Part shown: positions 1 to 7,372 of the stretch, one piece after another
Position numbering within the stretch: the first letter of the stretch is position 1
How the letters are laid out: the number at the start of each line of letters is the position of its first letter
NCBI GenBank assembly: GCA_900548145.1
Contig: URJB01000047.1
Location: forward strand, 1 to 18,241
DNA from: an uncultured Eubacteriales bacterium
Lineage (GTDB): Bacteria > Bacillota > Clostridia > Christensenellales > Aristaeellaceae
Reading direction: 5' to 3'
DNA length: 18,241 nt
The notes under the pieces: generated by a model
What the model saw: only the letters and a program-made list of their open reading frames with translations
The model's database searches: none
What the model was told of the DNA's origin: nothing
Program-made: the position numbers and the translations under genes

Positions 1-147
1 TCTATTCTTGCCACGACTTCTACTCTCTGGATGACTTTGCAAAGCAGCTCGCCGTCCACAATTCCCGTTCCAACAACTTACCTATGAGACCCATTCACTG
101 GCTCTCACCCATTGAGTTCATTGTCCAATATGTTTGACAAACCTACA
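1..147 (+). mobile_element. Right end of an insertion sequence (IS481/IS3-like)
   Basis: The window opens inside the 3' end of a DDE-integrase type transposase gene. About ten bases after its stop codon is a likely terminal inverted repeat, reading TGTAGGTTTGTCAAACAT on the minus strand, with the TGT...ACA ends common in IS481 and IS3 elements. I place the element's end at about 147. The left end and the target duplication lie outside the window, so the family and the exact boundary are inferred. The next bases belong to a broken minus-strand ATPase gene, which suggests the element inserted into or beside it. Confidence 0.6.
3..137 (+). CDS. IS transposase, C-terminal 44 residues (5' end outside window)
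   Basis: Frame 3 is open from the first base to TGA at 135-137. The peptide carries the closing block of an rve/integrase-core transposase: FYSLDDFAKQLAVHN, then RSNNLPMRPIHWLSPIEF. This matches the familiar pattern of IS481-type enzymes, where an aromatic-rich segment is followed by a P-M-R-P-x-x-W-x-S-P motif and a short tail. The catalytic D, D and E residues lie upstream, outside the window, so activity cannot be judged. The stop is ten bases inside the proposed IS end, normal spacing for a complete 3' end. The family call rests on a short peptide. Confidence 0.7.
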   Translation, partial: YSCHDFYSLDDFAKQLAVHNSRSNNLPMRPIHWLSPIEFIVQYV

Positions 148-148
148 T

Positions 149-676
149 CTATAGATGTTCCAGCCATTTCCTTCTCCGTCTGCTATTTAGTATTGTTTGC
201 TGAATATCAACTTCAGACATACCAGAAAAGATATCGTAAGTTTCTGGAAATTCGCTTTTCCATCTTTCAATCACAGCAGTAGCTGCCTTATAGTTGGTTT
301 CCGGCATAACATCGAGGAAATCATTGCTAGTTAACGTCCGCTGCAAAGCAAGAAGAAATGCTTGAGTTAAGCTCGTATTGCTTCCGGTTATGATAACGGG
401 CAGAATTTTTTCGTTGCTTGCGTAGTAATTCTCAATCAACTGTAGGAGTTTAGTTCCAGCAATTTTCGATAGCGTATTTTCAAACAGAGATAGATCCTTT
501 TTCATCAAGAGAGAAAGGATCATCAGCATAATATGCGACTTTCCTTTGCCATACGCACCAATTAGCACACGCACTCTTTCAGTAGAAGATATCTGCGTAC
601 TAAGAAGAATATCCTCTAGCAAATCCATAGCGGATGCTGTTGTAATGAAAGTTTTAATTTTAGTCTCGTTGTTCAG
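149..676 (-). pseudogene. Truncated P-loop ATPase, N-terminal fragment (defence-island type?)
   Basis: The frame stays open from about 676 down to TAG at 149-151. An in-frame ATG at 628 would give 159 residues, but the homologous-looking sequence starts earlier (LNNETKIKTFITTASA before that Met), so the original start seems lost. A Walker A motif, LIGAYGKGKSH, is at residues 22-32 counted from the 628 ATG. No Walker B, sensor or downstream domain remains. Large ATPases starting this way occur in bacterial defence loci (BrxC/PglY-like proteins are one comparison), but I cannot assign the family. The frame ends two bases from the proposed IS end, after an arginine-rich run that may be out of frame. 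Base composition is clearly AT-richer than the rest of the window. It is probably a non-functional remnant. Confidence 0.6.
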
Positions 677-677
677 G

Positions 678-1442
678 TCATATCTCCCCTTTTTGCATCA
701 AGATTTCTCGGCTGTGTGCATCGACCGTCACATCATAAAATTCGTTCATTCGGCTGAAAAAGCGGAACAGCCATACCGGCTTTTCCGGGTCATTGACCAG
801 ATAAAAGGTCTGAATTTTCCACCATGTTTCCTGCCGGGACATCTGCGGGTCGTTCTCGGCGTATTGAACAGCCAGCGCATAAGCTTCATCCTGTGGAACG
901 GCGCTTTCATCCGGCAGACCACACCGCTGCTCATCCAGCAGACGTTTAAATAAAACTGTCTTAAACGGCGCATAGCCGGAGTCCAGATAATACGTTCTGA
1001 AAACCTCCATCTGCCAATACTCCTCTACCTTGGAAGAAAGCCACGCCTTTTGTTCCAGCGTCCAGTCCCCAAACAAACCGTCGAAAACCTGAACAAGCTC
1101 ATCAAAATAATTTTCAAAACTGAACTCCGCGTTAAAAAAGGGATAGAGGCTCTCTGAATCCTTCGCCACATTCACTGAAAATATCGCTGTTGGCGAATAC
1201 TGCCAGCGGTATTCAAAAAGGCGGTCCCCGTTTTCCTGCACGGTCATGGCGCAAACATACAGATCAGGTTCAAACAGACACCGGTCGTGTACCGCCCGAT
1301 TGGCGCGAAGATGGGCTTCCTCTGCCGCCCGGTCGGCAAAGGGCGTATCGGCCGGGAAGACAGTTTCCTCCGCCCTTCCCAACCCACAGTTCATCATCAT
1401 GGTCATTATCAGAAGCAACAGCGCAGCCAGACAGCGTTTCAT
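678..1442 (-). CDS. Secreted protein of unknown function, possible PepSY-like C-terminus
   Basis: This encodes 254 residues. The N-terminus is a clear Sec signal (MKRCLAALLLLIMTMMM core, likely cleavage after G-R-A near residue 24). C19 has no good lipobox, so signal peptidase I processing is more likely than lipidation. The mature part is rich in aromatic and acidic residues. Its last 25 residues (RMNEFYDVTVDAHSREIL) resemble the closing strand pair of PepSY-type domains, a weak similarity. A GGGGA ribosome binding site lies about ten bases before the ATG. The stop TGA (678-680) sits exactly where the AT-rich ATPase remnant begins, so the true C-terminus could have been altered by that rearrangement. 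Divergent from the phosphotransferase at 1623. Confidence 0.65.
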   Translation of the reverse strand: MKRCLAALLLLIMTMMMNCGLGRAEETVFPADTPFADRAAEEAHLRANRAVHDRCLFEPDLYVCAMTVQENGDRLFEYRWQYSPTAIFSVNVAKDSESLYPFFNAEFSFENYFDELVQVFDGLFGDWTLEQKAWLSSKVEEYWQMEVFRTYYLDSGYAPFKTVLFKRLLDEQRCGLPDESAVPQDEAYALAVQYAENDPQMSRQETWWKIQTFYLVNDPEKPVWLFRFFSRMNEFYDVTVDAHSREILMQKGEI

Positions 1443-1553
1443 TTTCGCTTTTCCCCATTGTTTTGATCGTCCGATGTGTCCGTTTCCATTCTCCTAATCA
1501 ACGGAAAAATGGAAAATTTCTTCCCGGCGCCCAGGATTCTTTTGCGGCCTGTA

Positions 1554-1582
1554 TTGCCAGCGTCCCCCAAAAATGCTACACT
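1554..1582 (+). promoter_or_regulatory. Sigma-A promoter for the phosphotransferase gene
   Basis: TTGCCA at 1554-1559, a 17-base spacer, then TACACT at 1577-1582 with an extended TGC just before it. The ATG at 1623 follows about 40 bases later. Spacing and extended -10 make this a credible vegetative promoter, possibly also serving the fucosidase gene downstream. Confidence 0.6.
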
Positions 1583-1622
1583 GTGCCATAGAAATCCATC
1601 TTTCTGCAGGAGTTTTTTCAGT

Positions 1623-2621
1623 ATGAACGAATCCACGGCAAAGCAGGTCGTTTCTCTGTTTACGGCTGAAACCGTTGCGGAGATTCAAATCAAAAACACC
1701 AGTCGGGAGGGCGGCGATTTCCGGGAGGCAATCTTCGCACGGCTGGCTTCCGAAAAAAAGCTGGTCGTCAAGCTGGCCGAAAACGCCTTTACCGACCCCG
1801 AGCATATCGCCATGTGGCGGCGCTGCGCCAGCGAATATCGCAGACTGGGCTTTTATTGCCCGCAGATTTTTTCGTCGCTTTGCGGCGATTTTCCCGAGGT
1901 TCTTTATAAAGGTCATCGGTGCTTTGCCTATGCGGAGGAATTTTCACCCTATCTTTCCGCCGACCGCTGCCCCAACGCGAAACCCTTTCGGGACGAGCTG
2001 TACCGTATGACGGCCAAAGTGGCCGCATGCCGCTTTCAGTATACGAACCTGCCCTCCGCCTACTGCCTGTTCGACACCTTCGGCGGCGACGAAATGGACG
2101 AAGTGACCGAAAACGCGCTGGAATTTAAGCGCTACAGCCGAACGCTGCCGGAACGGTTTGCGGCGCAGACCGGCAGGATGTTCGCCCGCTGGGAAGAAAA
2201 TCGTGCCGCGCTGGAAAAGTGCTACGCCGGGCTGCCAACGTCCGTCTTTCAGGCAGACCTGAACGACACCAACGTTCTGCTGGACGATCTGGGAAACTTC
2301 GCAGGCATTTATGATTTCAATCTGGCCGGGAAGGACGTATTCCTGAATTATCTGTTCCGGGAAATTTATGAAGGCTCCCTGGACGAAGAACGAAACGCCA
2401 TTCTGTCCGCGCTGAAGGTAGCCGCGGGCGTGTATGCCTTCTCCGAAGCGGAAAAGGAAGCCGCGCTGCCCCTTTATCGCTGCCTGAAGCCTCTCTGGTA
2501 CACGCGGGTAGAGGCGCTGAAGGACGCGGGCAGCGACGAAGCCGCCATTCAGCGCTGTCTGGATGAGATGGAGCAGGCCCAGACCCGGAGCATCGACTTC
2601 CGCAGCGTCATGGAATCCTGA
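1623..2621 (+). CDS. Phosphotransferase of the APH / choline-kinase fold
   Basis: This encodes 332 residues. The start is the ATG at 1623, ten bases after AGGAG (1608-1612) and downstream of a good promoter; an open stretch further upstream overlaps that promoter and is not likely to be coding. The protein has the layout of aminoglycoside/choline/homoserine kinase-like enzymes. K-L-V-V-K-L-A near residue 45 would be the ATP-binding lysine strand. The catalytic loop is F-Q-A-D-L-N-D-T-N (D212, N217), and I-Y-D-F-N-L-A-G (D231) is the metal-binding motif. The usual histidine two residues before the catalytic Asp is Gln210, perhaps a subfamily trait. The substrate is unknown; nothing points specifically to antibiotic resistance. 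The protein is cytosolic. The fucosidase gene starts 81 bases downstream on the same strand and may be co-transcribed. Confidence 0.75.
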   Translation: MNESTAKQVVSLFTAETVAEIQIKNTSREGGDFREAIFARLASEKKLVVKLAENAFTDPEHIAMWRRCASEYRRLGFYCPQIFSSLCGDFPEVLYKGHRCFAYAEEFSPYLSADRCPNAKPFRDELYRMTAKVAACRFQYTNLPSAYCLFDTFGGDEMDEVTENALEFKRYSRTLPERFAAQTGRMFARWEENRAALEKCYAGLPTSVFQADLNDTNVLLDDLGNFAGIYDFNLAGKDVFLNYLFREIYEGSLDEERNAILSALKVAAGVYAFSEAEKEAALPLYRCLKPLWYTRVEALKDAGSDEAAIQRCLDEMEQAQTRSIDFRSVMES

Positions 2622-2702
2622 CAGCTTCGGCAGGACTGTTTTTCTCCCGCGGTAAAGGCTCTGTCATTCTTTTTCGCCCCTTCCAAAGAAAGGATTTTGG
2701 CA

Positions 2703-4085
2703 ATGACGAATGCTTCCAACGATCTGAAAGAATTTCTGCGTCAGGCGGCCCATGTAACCCCCTCGCCCCGGCAGCTGCAATGGTACGAGCGGGAGTTTTA
2801 CGCCTTCGTCCACTTTTCGCCCAACACCTATACCGGGCTGGAATGGGGACGGGGCGACGAGGACGAGCGCATCTTCGACCCCACGGAGCTGGACTGCGAC
2901 CAATGGGTGGAGGCGGTCAAGTCCGCCGGGATGAAGGGGCTGATTTTGACTGCCAAGCATCACGATGGCTTCTGCCTGTGGCCCAGCCGGTACACGGAGC
3001 ATTCCGTCAAAAACTGCCCCGTCAAGGTGGACGTGGTTCGGGAAGCCGCCGAGGCCTGCCGCCGGGGCGGTATCGCGTTCGGATTTTATCTGTCCCCGTG
3101 GGACCGAAACTCCCCGCTGTACGGCACGGAAGCTTACAATGAATATTACCAGAACCAGCTGACCGAGCTTCTGACCGAATACGGCGATATTTTCTGCGTC
3201 TGGCTGGATGGCGCGTGCGGTGAAGGCCCCAACGGCCGCAAGCAGGTGTATGACTTCCCCGGCATTATTCGTCTGGTGCGGAAATATCAGCCTAACGCCG
3301 TCATTTTTCAGGACGGCGGGCCGGACGTTCGTTGGATCGGTAACGAGTCCGGCAGGGCCCGGCGGAGCGAATGGGCCGTGGTGCCTCACGAGCTGTGCAA
3401 GCTGTCCCCGCAGACCCAGACCGGGCCGGGGCCGTGGTATGTGCCCGGGGCAGATCAGCTGGACTACGTTTATAACACGCAGGAAAATCTGGGCGTCGCG
3501 GAGCAGATCGCCCGCTCTGCCGGGCTGAACTTCTGCGGCGCGGAGGTGGATATGTCCATCCGCCCCGGCTGGTTCTATCACCCGGAGGAAGCGCCCCATT
3601 CCGTGGAGCGGCTGATGCAGGCGTATCTGAACTCCGTGGGTCACAACGCCTGTCTGAATCTGAACATCCCGCCCATGCCGAACGGGAAATTCGACGACCG
3701 GGACGTGCAGCGGCTGCGGGAACTGGGCAGCGCGCTGAAAGCCGCCTTTGGACGGGAGCTGGCGCAGGGACGGCCCCTGCGGCGCACCGACCGTCCTACC
3801 GGGGATCAGTGTGAATTTCTGCTGGAACTGGACAGAGCGGAGGACGTGCGCTATATCGAGCTGCGGGAACCCATCGAAAAAGGCCAGCGCATTTCGGAAT
3901 ATTTCATTGAATGGCGGGATGAAAACGGCCAATGGAGCGGCCCCTTCGGCACGATCGAAGGGACGACGGTGGGTCATCGTCAAATTCACGACCGAAGCGC
4001 CGCCCCCATCCGCACGGATGCGCTTCGCGTGCTGGTCACCTCCGCCAGGGATCGGATGGATGATTTGACGGTCATGCTGTATTGA
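2703..4085 (+). CDS. Alpha-L-fucosidase, GH29 family, intracellular
   Basis: This encodes 460 residues. The ATG at 2703 is eight bases after AAAGAAAGGA; a TTG six bases upstream is too close to that site. GH29 hydrolases release L-fucose from glycans with retention of configuration. The (beta/alpha)8 barrel is recognisable from W-Y-E-R-E-F-Y-A-F-V-H-F-S at about residue 26, then L-T-A-K-H-H-D-G-F (H86, H87), Y-L-S-P-W-D-R-N, and V-W-L-D-G-A with D169 as the expected nucleophile. After about residue 350 comes a beta-rich domain of roughly 110 residues resembling the accessory sandwich of many GH29 enzymes. There is no signal peptide or anchor, so it should act on imported oligosaccharides. The acid/base residue cannot be fixed by eye. 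A FucO-like gene at 16881 could use a fucose breakdown product, but other fucose genes are absent here. Confidence 0.85.
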   Translation: MTNASNDLKEFLRQAAHVTPSPRQLQWYEREFYAFVHFSPNTYTGLEWGRGDEDERIFDPTELDCDQWVEAVKSAGMKGLILTAKHHDGFCLWPSRYTEHSVKNCPVKVDVVREAAEACRRGGIAFGFYLSPWDRNSPLYGTEAYNEYYQNQLTELLTEYGDIFCVWLDGACGEGPNGRKQVYDFPGIIRLVRKYQPNAVIFQDGGPDVRWIGNESGRARRSEWAVVPHELCKLSPQTQTGPGPWYVPGADQLDYVYNTQENLGVAEQIARSAGLNFCGAEVDMSIRPGWFYHPEEAPHSVERLMQAYLNSVGHNACLNLNIPPMPNGKFDDRDVQRLRELGSALKAAFGRELAQGRPLRRTDRPTGDQCEFLLELDRAEDVRYIELREPIEKGQRISEYFIEWRDENGQWSGPFGTIEGTTVGHRQIHDRSAAPIRTDALRVLVTSARDRMDDLTVMLY

Positions 4086-4228
4086 CCGGCTTTTTCCGCC
4101 GTTCTTCTGTCGTTGGCCGTTTTCGTCATTCCTGTGAAAAAAACACATGCAGGGAATAAAAGGGCTCGTTCGTTTGTTTTGTGGATTCCCATTGCCCTCT
4201 GCGGCAGGAAAGGAGACGCGAAACCCCT

Positions 4229-6055
4229 ATGTTTCAACGTTCTCATCAAAAACGATGGTTGGCGGCTCTGACCGCTTTGCTTCTTTTGGCCGGTCTGGCC
4301 GCGCCGGTGCTGGCCGACAGCGCCGAGATTCCCTCCGCCGGTCAGACCATTGACCCACAGGTGCGGGTGCTGCTTCGGCGGCTGCAGATCACTGATCGAA
4401 TCGACGTAAGCCTGTCCAGCGCCTACGGTCTTTGCACGGAGCAGGGCACGGAGCTTTATCTGCCCGGCGGCAGTCAGATTTCCTTTCAATTAAAAGAAGG
4501 CAGCATTTTCGTTTACTGCGGCGCGCTGACCCTGAACGGCGGCGCTGACCTGACCCTGACCCGATACGCCGACCCGGGCGCCACCGAGATCGGCTTCCGC
4601 CGGGTAAATTATCCGGCTCTGTATCAGGGCGATCTGCGGCTGAAAATTTCGGAGGGCGCGCTTCTGCCCATTCTGACCCTGCACGTGGAGGATTACCTGC
4701 TGGGGGTCGTCCCCTATGAAATGAGCAACTCGTTCCCCTTGGAGGCGCTGAAGGCCCAGACCGTGGCCGCCCGCACCTACGTCCTGCGCAAGCGTAGCCC
4801 GGACGCGGACTACGACGTGGTGGACACCACCAACGATCAGGTCTTCCGGGGGTATATCTCCGGCTACGGCAACGCGGAAAAAGCCGTGGAGGAGACCTAC
4901 GGCGTGTGCGGCTTTTACAAAGGCAAGCTGGCCCAGTGCTACTACGCCGCCTCCAACGGCGGCCAGACGGAGCTGGTGGAAAGCGTCTGGCCGGGCGGCG
5001 GTGATTACGGCTACTATGCCGTTGCGGACGACCCCTACGACGTGGAAAACCCGTACAGCGTGGTCAAAAGCGTGACCCTCCAAAAAAGCTACACCAACGA
5101 GGAACACGACATTGCTCCCTACGGTCTGCGCAACCTGCTGGCCACCGTTCTCCGGGACGAGCTGACCGCGCTGGGCTTCGATCCTGCGCCCGCCAGCATC
5201 CGGGTGAATACCGTCAGCGACGCGCGTCTGTCCGGCGAAGGCAAGCGCATGGACACCCTGTACCTGACGGTGCAGATCAGCGGACGCACCCGGCAGGACG
5301 CGGCCGTTCCGGCGGTCGATTCCGATCAGGAGGAAGTCAGTCTGGTGCTGGACGGCAGCGCCGAAACCGCTGCGCCTACGCCGGGTTCTTCCCCTTCTCC
5401 CGAGGTTTCCGCCGTACCCTCGGCCACACCTTCGGCCACTCCCGCCCCGGTATACGGCCCCTTCACGGCCATCGAACAGCCCTTCCAGCTGGAGATCGCC
5501 ATTTTTCCCACGGCGGAAAAGCTGCTGGCCATGAGCATTTCCAGCAACTATGAAAACGAACTGTGGACGCTGGTGGAAACCGATACCGCCTACCGGCTGG
5601 AAGCCCGGCGTTTCGGCCACGGCGTGGGCATGAGCCAGCGCGGCGCGGAATGGATGGCGGGACGCTATCAGAAAACCTATCAGGAAATTCTCGCTTTCTA
5701 CTATCCGGGCATGTCCCTGATGCGCTACGACTTTGCCGAATCAGCTCTGCCCGCCGCCCCGGAAGCGCTGGCAGCTACGCCCGGCCCCGCGCCTACGCCC
5801 ACGCCCCGGCCCACCCTGATGCCGGTGAGCGAACAGCCCGCCGACGGTCAATGGATCGCGCTGGTAACAGGCATCGACGACGACAGCTCTCTGAACCTTC
5901 GTTCCCTGCCCGATCTGAGCGGCGATATCGTCATGCGGCTTTACAAAAATCAGCGGCTGCTGGTGCTGGAACGCTGCGAGGAGGAAGGCTGGGTCAAGGT
6001 GCGCACTGACACCGCCGAGGGCTATGTTATGGAAAGCTACCTGACGGCGGAATAA
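4229..6055 (+). CDS. SpoIID/LytB-domain cell-wall protein with SH3b tail
   Basis: This encodes 608 residues. The ATG at 4229 is chosen because it begins a signal peptide (MFQRSHQKRWLAALTALLLL, cleavage near A29); AGGAG lies 13 bases upstream, a little far. The SpoIID/LytB domain covers about residues 130-500. It has G-V-V-P-Y-E-M (E164, aligned with the essential Glu of SpoIID), A-L-K-A-Q-T-V-A-A-R-T-Y, A-S-N-G-G-Q-T and G-H-G-V-G-M-S-Q-R-G-A (463-473). SpoIID enzymes are lytic transglycosylases that cut denuded peptidoglycan. A Pro/Ser/Thr/Ala-rich stretch (about 378-407) interrupts the domain. A second such linker (about 505-540) leads to a bacterial SH3 domain (about 542-608; L-N-L-R-S, E-G-W-V-K-V) expected to bind cell wall. 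It is much longer than classic SpoIID, so a vegetative or spore-related paralogue is likely. A strong terminator follows. Confidence 0.85.
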   Translation: MFQRSHQKRWLAALTALLLLAGLAAPVLADSAEIPSAGQTIDPQVRVLLRRLQITDRIDVSLSSAYGLCTEQGTELYLPGGSQISFQLKEGSIFVYCGALTLNGGADLTLTRYADPGATEIGFRRVNYPALYQGDLRLKISEGALLPILTLHVEDYLLGVVPYEMSNSFPLEALKAQTVAARTYVLRKRSPDADYDVVDTTNDQVFRGYISGYGNAEKAVEETYGVCGFYKGKLAQCYYAASNGGQTELVESVWPGGGDYGYYAVADDPYDVENPYSVVKSVTLQKSYTNEEHDIAPYGLRNLLATVLRDELTALGFDPAPASIRVNTVSDARLSGEGKRMDTLYLTVQISGRTRQDAAVPAVDSDQEEVSLVLDGSAETAAPTPGSSPSPEVSAVPSATPSATPAPVYGPFTAIEQPFQLEIAIFPTAEKLLAMSISSNYENELWTLVETDTAYRLEARRFGHGVGMSQRGAEWMAGRYQKTYQEILAFYYPGMSLMRYDFAESALPAAPEALAATPGPAPTPTPRPTLMPVSEQPADGQWIALVTGIDDDSSLNLRSLPDLSGDIVMRLYKNQRLLVLERCEEEGWVKVRTDTAEGYVMESYLTAE

Positions 6056-6079
6056 CAGGACCATTCCTTCTATTCAACG

Positions 6080-6140
6080 ATCCCTGCTGCCGAAGGGCGC
6101 GGTTTCCTTCGGCGGCAGGGATAGCTTTTTTCGTTTTTTT
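6080..6140 (+). terminator. Rho-independent terminator after the SpoIID-like gene
   Basis: A 17-base stem pairs 6080-6096 (ATCCCTGCTGCCGAAGG) with 6106-6122, with a single G-U pair and a nine-base loop. AGCTTTTTTCGTTTTTTT follows. It lies 25 bases past the stop at 6055. This is the strongest terminator in the window. Confidence 0.92.
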
Positions 6141-6208
6141 GTCGTATACTGTCGAAGAACCCCTGGCATTTCAGCCATGGCTGACGATGCCGAAAGGAGG
6201 CGACCCGC

Positions 6209-6442
6209 ATGAATCCCTCTCCCCGTCCGGGCGTTCAGCCGCCCGAACCCGCCTATGGCGATCCCTACGGCTCCCCGGAGCCTACTCCCCCGCCCCATCG
6301 GAGGCGTAGTCGCCCCGGCCGGTTTCGCCGCTTTGTGCGCGGCTATCTGATGCTGGTGGGCGCGCTGACCACGCTGTACGTGCTGGTGCAGCTGCTGGTG
6401 CGGCTCTTTATTGAAATAGGCAAATGGATGCCCCCTGCTTGA
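6209..6442 (+). CDS. Small proline-rich single-pass membrane protein
   Basis: This encodes 77 residues. AAAGGAGG (6193-6200) sits eight bases before the ATG, an excellent start. Residues 1-30 are rich in Pro, Gly and Ser (NPSPRPGVQPPEP, PEPTPPP). A cluster of arginines (about residues 31-45) precedes one hydrophobic helix, Y-L-M-L-V-G-A-L-T-T-L-Y-V-L-V-Q-L-L-V (about 46-65). The positive-inside rule would put the proline-rich tail in the cytoplasm. I recognise no family. Only 14 bases separate it from the DUF4230-like gene, so the two form an operon and the small protein may assist its neighbour. A possible -10 (TATACT, 6145-6150) lies just beyond the preceding terminator, but its -35 is poor. 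Confidence 0.7.
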   Translation: MNPSPRPGVQPPEPAYGDPYGSPEPTPPPHRRRSRPGRFRRFVRGYLMLVGALTTLYVLVQLLVRLFIEIGKWMPPA

Positions 6443-6456
6443 GAAAGGTGGAACCC

Positions 6457-7065
6457 ATGAAAAAATTCATTCGAAAGCTGTTTACCGTCATTTTGCTGGC
6501 GGCGCTGGTCTTTACGGGCATTCGCTTCGGGCCTGCGCTCTACGCCCGAATTTTCGGCGGCGGCAACGTCCAGTGGATCAGCGAACGCTTCAGCGAGACC
6601 CTGAAGGAAAAGAATCACCTGGTGGTTTATGAGGTAGAGACTACCGGGCAGGAGACCGTGACGCAGGATGCGTGGCTTTTCGGCACGGTGCAGAAAGTGG
6701 TCGTACCCTACACCTTCCAGATGAGCTACACCGTGGATCTGAGCCGCGCCGCCGTCTCCGCCGAGGGCACGGAGGTGCAGGTGCGCGTTCCCGCACCGGT
6801 TCCTGGCTACCAGAAGCTGACCGTCCACGAGGACGAAGTGCAGAAGGTCGATTGGCTGTATCCCCTGACCCCCGAGCGCTACACGGAGATCAAGCAGACC
6901 ATCGAAGACAAGCTGTTTGAGGAAGCGAAGGTCAACCCGGAATACGCCCAAAACGCCTGGAACGTCACCGTCCGCGATCTGGAAAACCTCTTTCAGGCTG
7001 TGGTGGAAAGTGCCGGAGCCGGTTCCCACTGTACTGTTTCCGTCCTGCCGGACGAAACGCTGTAA
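6457..7065 (+). CDS. DUF4230-like membrane-anchored protein
   Basis: This encodes 202 residues starting at the ATG at 6457, five bases after AAAGGTGG; an ATG 33 bases upstream lies inside the previous gene and lacks a site. An N-terminal anchor (F-T-V-I-L-L-A-A-L-V-F-T-G-I, about residues 9-22) is followed by an extracytoplasmic domain. The domain order is hydrophobic anchor, L-V-V-Y-E-V-E-T strand, a segment with V-V-P-Y-T-F-Q-M-S-Y-T-V-D-L-S, a V-Q-V-R-V-P-A-P-V-P strand and a long C-terminal helix. This is the pattern I associate with DUF4230 (PF14014). The family's function is unknown. It is the second gene of a small membrane operon. The assignment is by recollection of the family's appearance, not by search. 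Confidence 0.7.
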   Translation: MKKFIRKLFTVILLAALVFTGIRFGPALYARIFGGGNVQWISERFSETLKEKNHLVVYEVETTGQETVTQDAWLFGTVQKVVVPYTFQMSYTVDLSRAAVSAEGTEVQVRVPAPVPGYQKLTVHEDEVQKVDWLYPLTPERYTEIKQTIEDKLFEEAKVNPEYAQNAWNVTVRDLENLFQAVVESAGAGSHCTVSVLPDETL

Positions 7066-7124
7066 GGGAGACGGCTGGGGCTTTGCACCCTGCGCCCCCA
7101 TAATGGCTATACCCTGCCCCCTCC

Positions 7125-7158
7125 TTGGCCGCACAAAAGTGCGGCCAATTTAAGTTGT
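7125..7158 (+). terminator. Perfect hairpin after the DUF4230-like gene, probable terminator
   Basis: TTGGCCGCAC (7125-7134) pairs perfectly with 7139-7148 around an AAAA loop. It is followed by TTTAAGTTGTT, a weak and broken U tract. It lies 60 bases past the stop at 7065. Termination is likely but not certain; it might instead be a small repeat element or an operator. Confidence 0.5.
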
Positions 7159-7317
7159 TAAAGCGTCTCATTCCTTATAGACTGTCCTCTGCGCCGCTTT
7201 CCTCTGACTGGCCTATCATGAACTGCAGTCGGCGTTTTTCTCGAAAGGCTTACCGTGTGCAGCCCCTGCCGGGCGGTGCGTTTTCCATTCTGCCGAAAAT
7301 AGTACCGATCGTTTTTG

Positions 7318-7350
7318 AAAAAACGAATTGGCCACGCAATGTACGGCCAA
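7318..7350 (-). terminator. Terminator of the ATPase gene (minus strand)
   Basis: Read on the minus strand, TTGGCC pairs with GGCCAA (7350-7345 with 7333-7328) around an 11-base loop, and TTCGTTTTTT follows. It starts 22 bases after the stop at 7373. The stem is short, but position and U tract fit a rho-independent terminator. Confidence 0.6.
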
Positions 7351-7372
7351 AAAGATTCCGAGCCGCAGCCCT

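Larger units (their letters stand above)
7066..7372. other. Intergenic region between convergent genes; two hairpins, no gene seen
   Basis: This 307-base gap separates the plus-strand DUF4230-like gene from the minus-strand ATPase gene. It holds a perfect inverted repeat at 7125-7148 and an imperfect one with the same TTGGCC/GGCCAA ends at 7328-7350. Open frames crossing it have no ribosome binding site and no recognisable protein signature. I see no RNA gene. Confidence 0.5.

Noticed and set aside
1439..1492. Short minus-strand leader frame (METDTSDDQNNGEKRK) overlapping the start of the secreted protein gene
   Set aside because: An AGGAG lies only one base before its ATG, too close for efficient initiation. 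The overlap with the next start is suggestive but not sufficient.
2664..4148. A 494-residue open frame antisense to the fucosidase gene
   Set aside because: It mirrors the GC-rich third positions of a clear GH29 gene, has no ribosome binding site and no recognisable domain.
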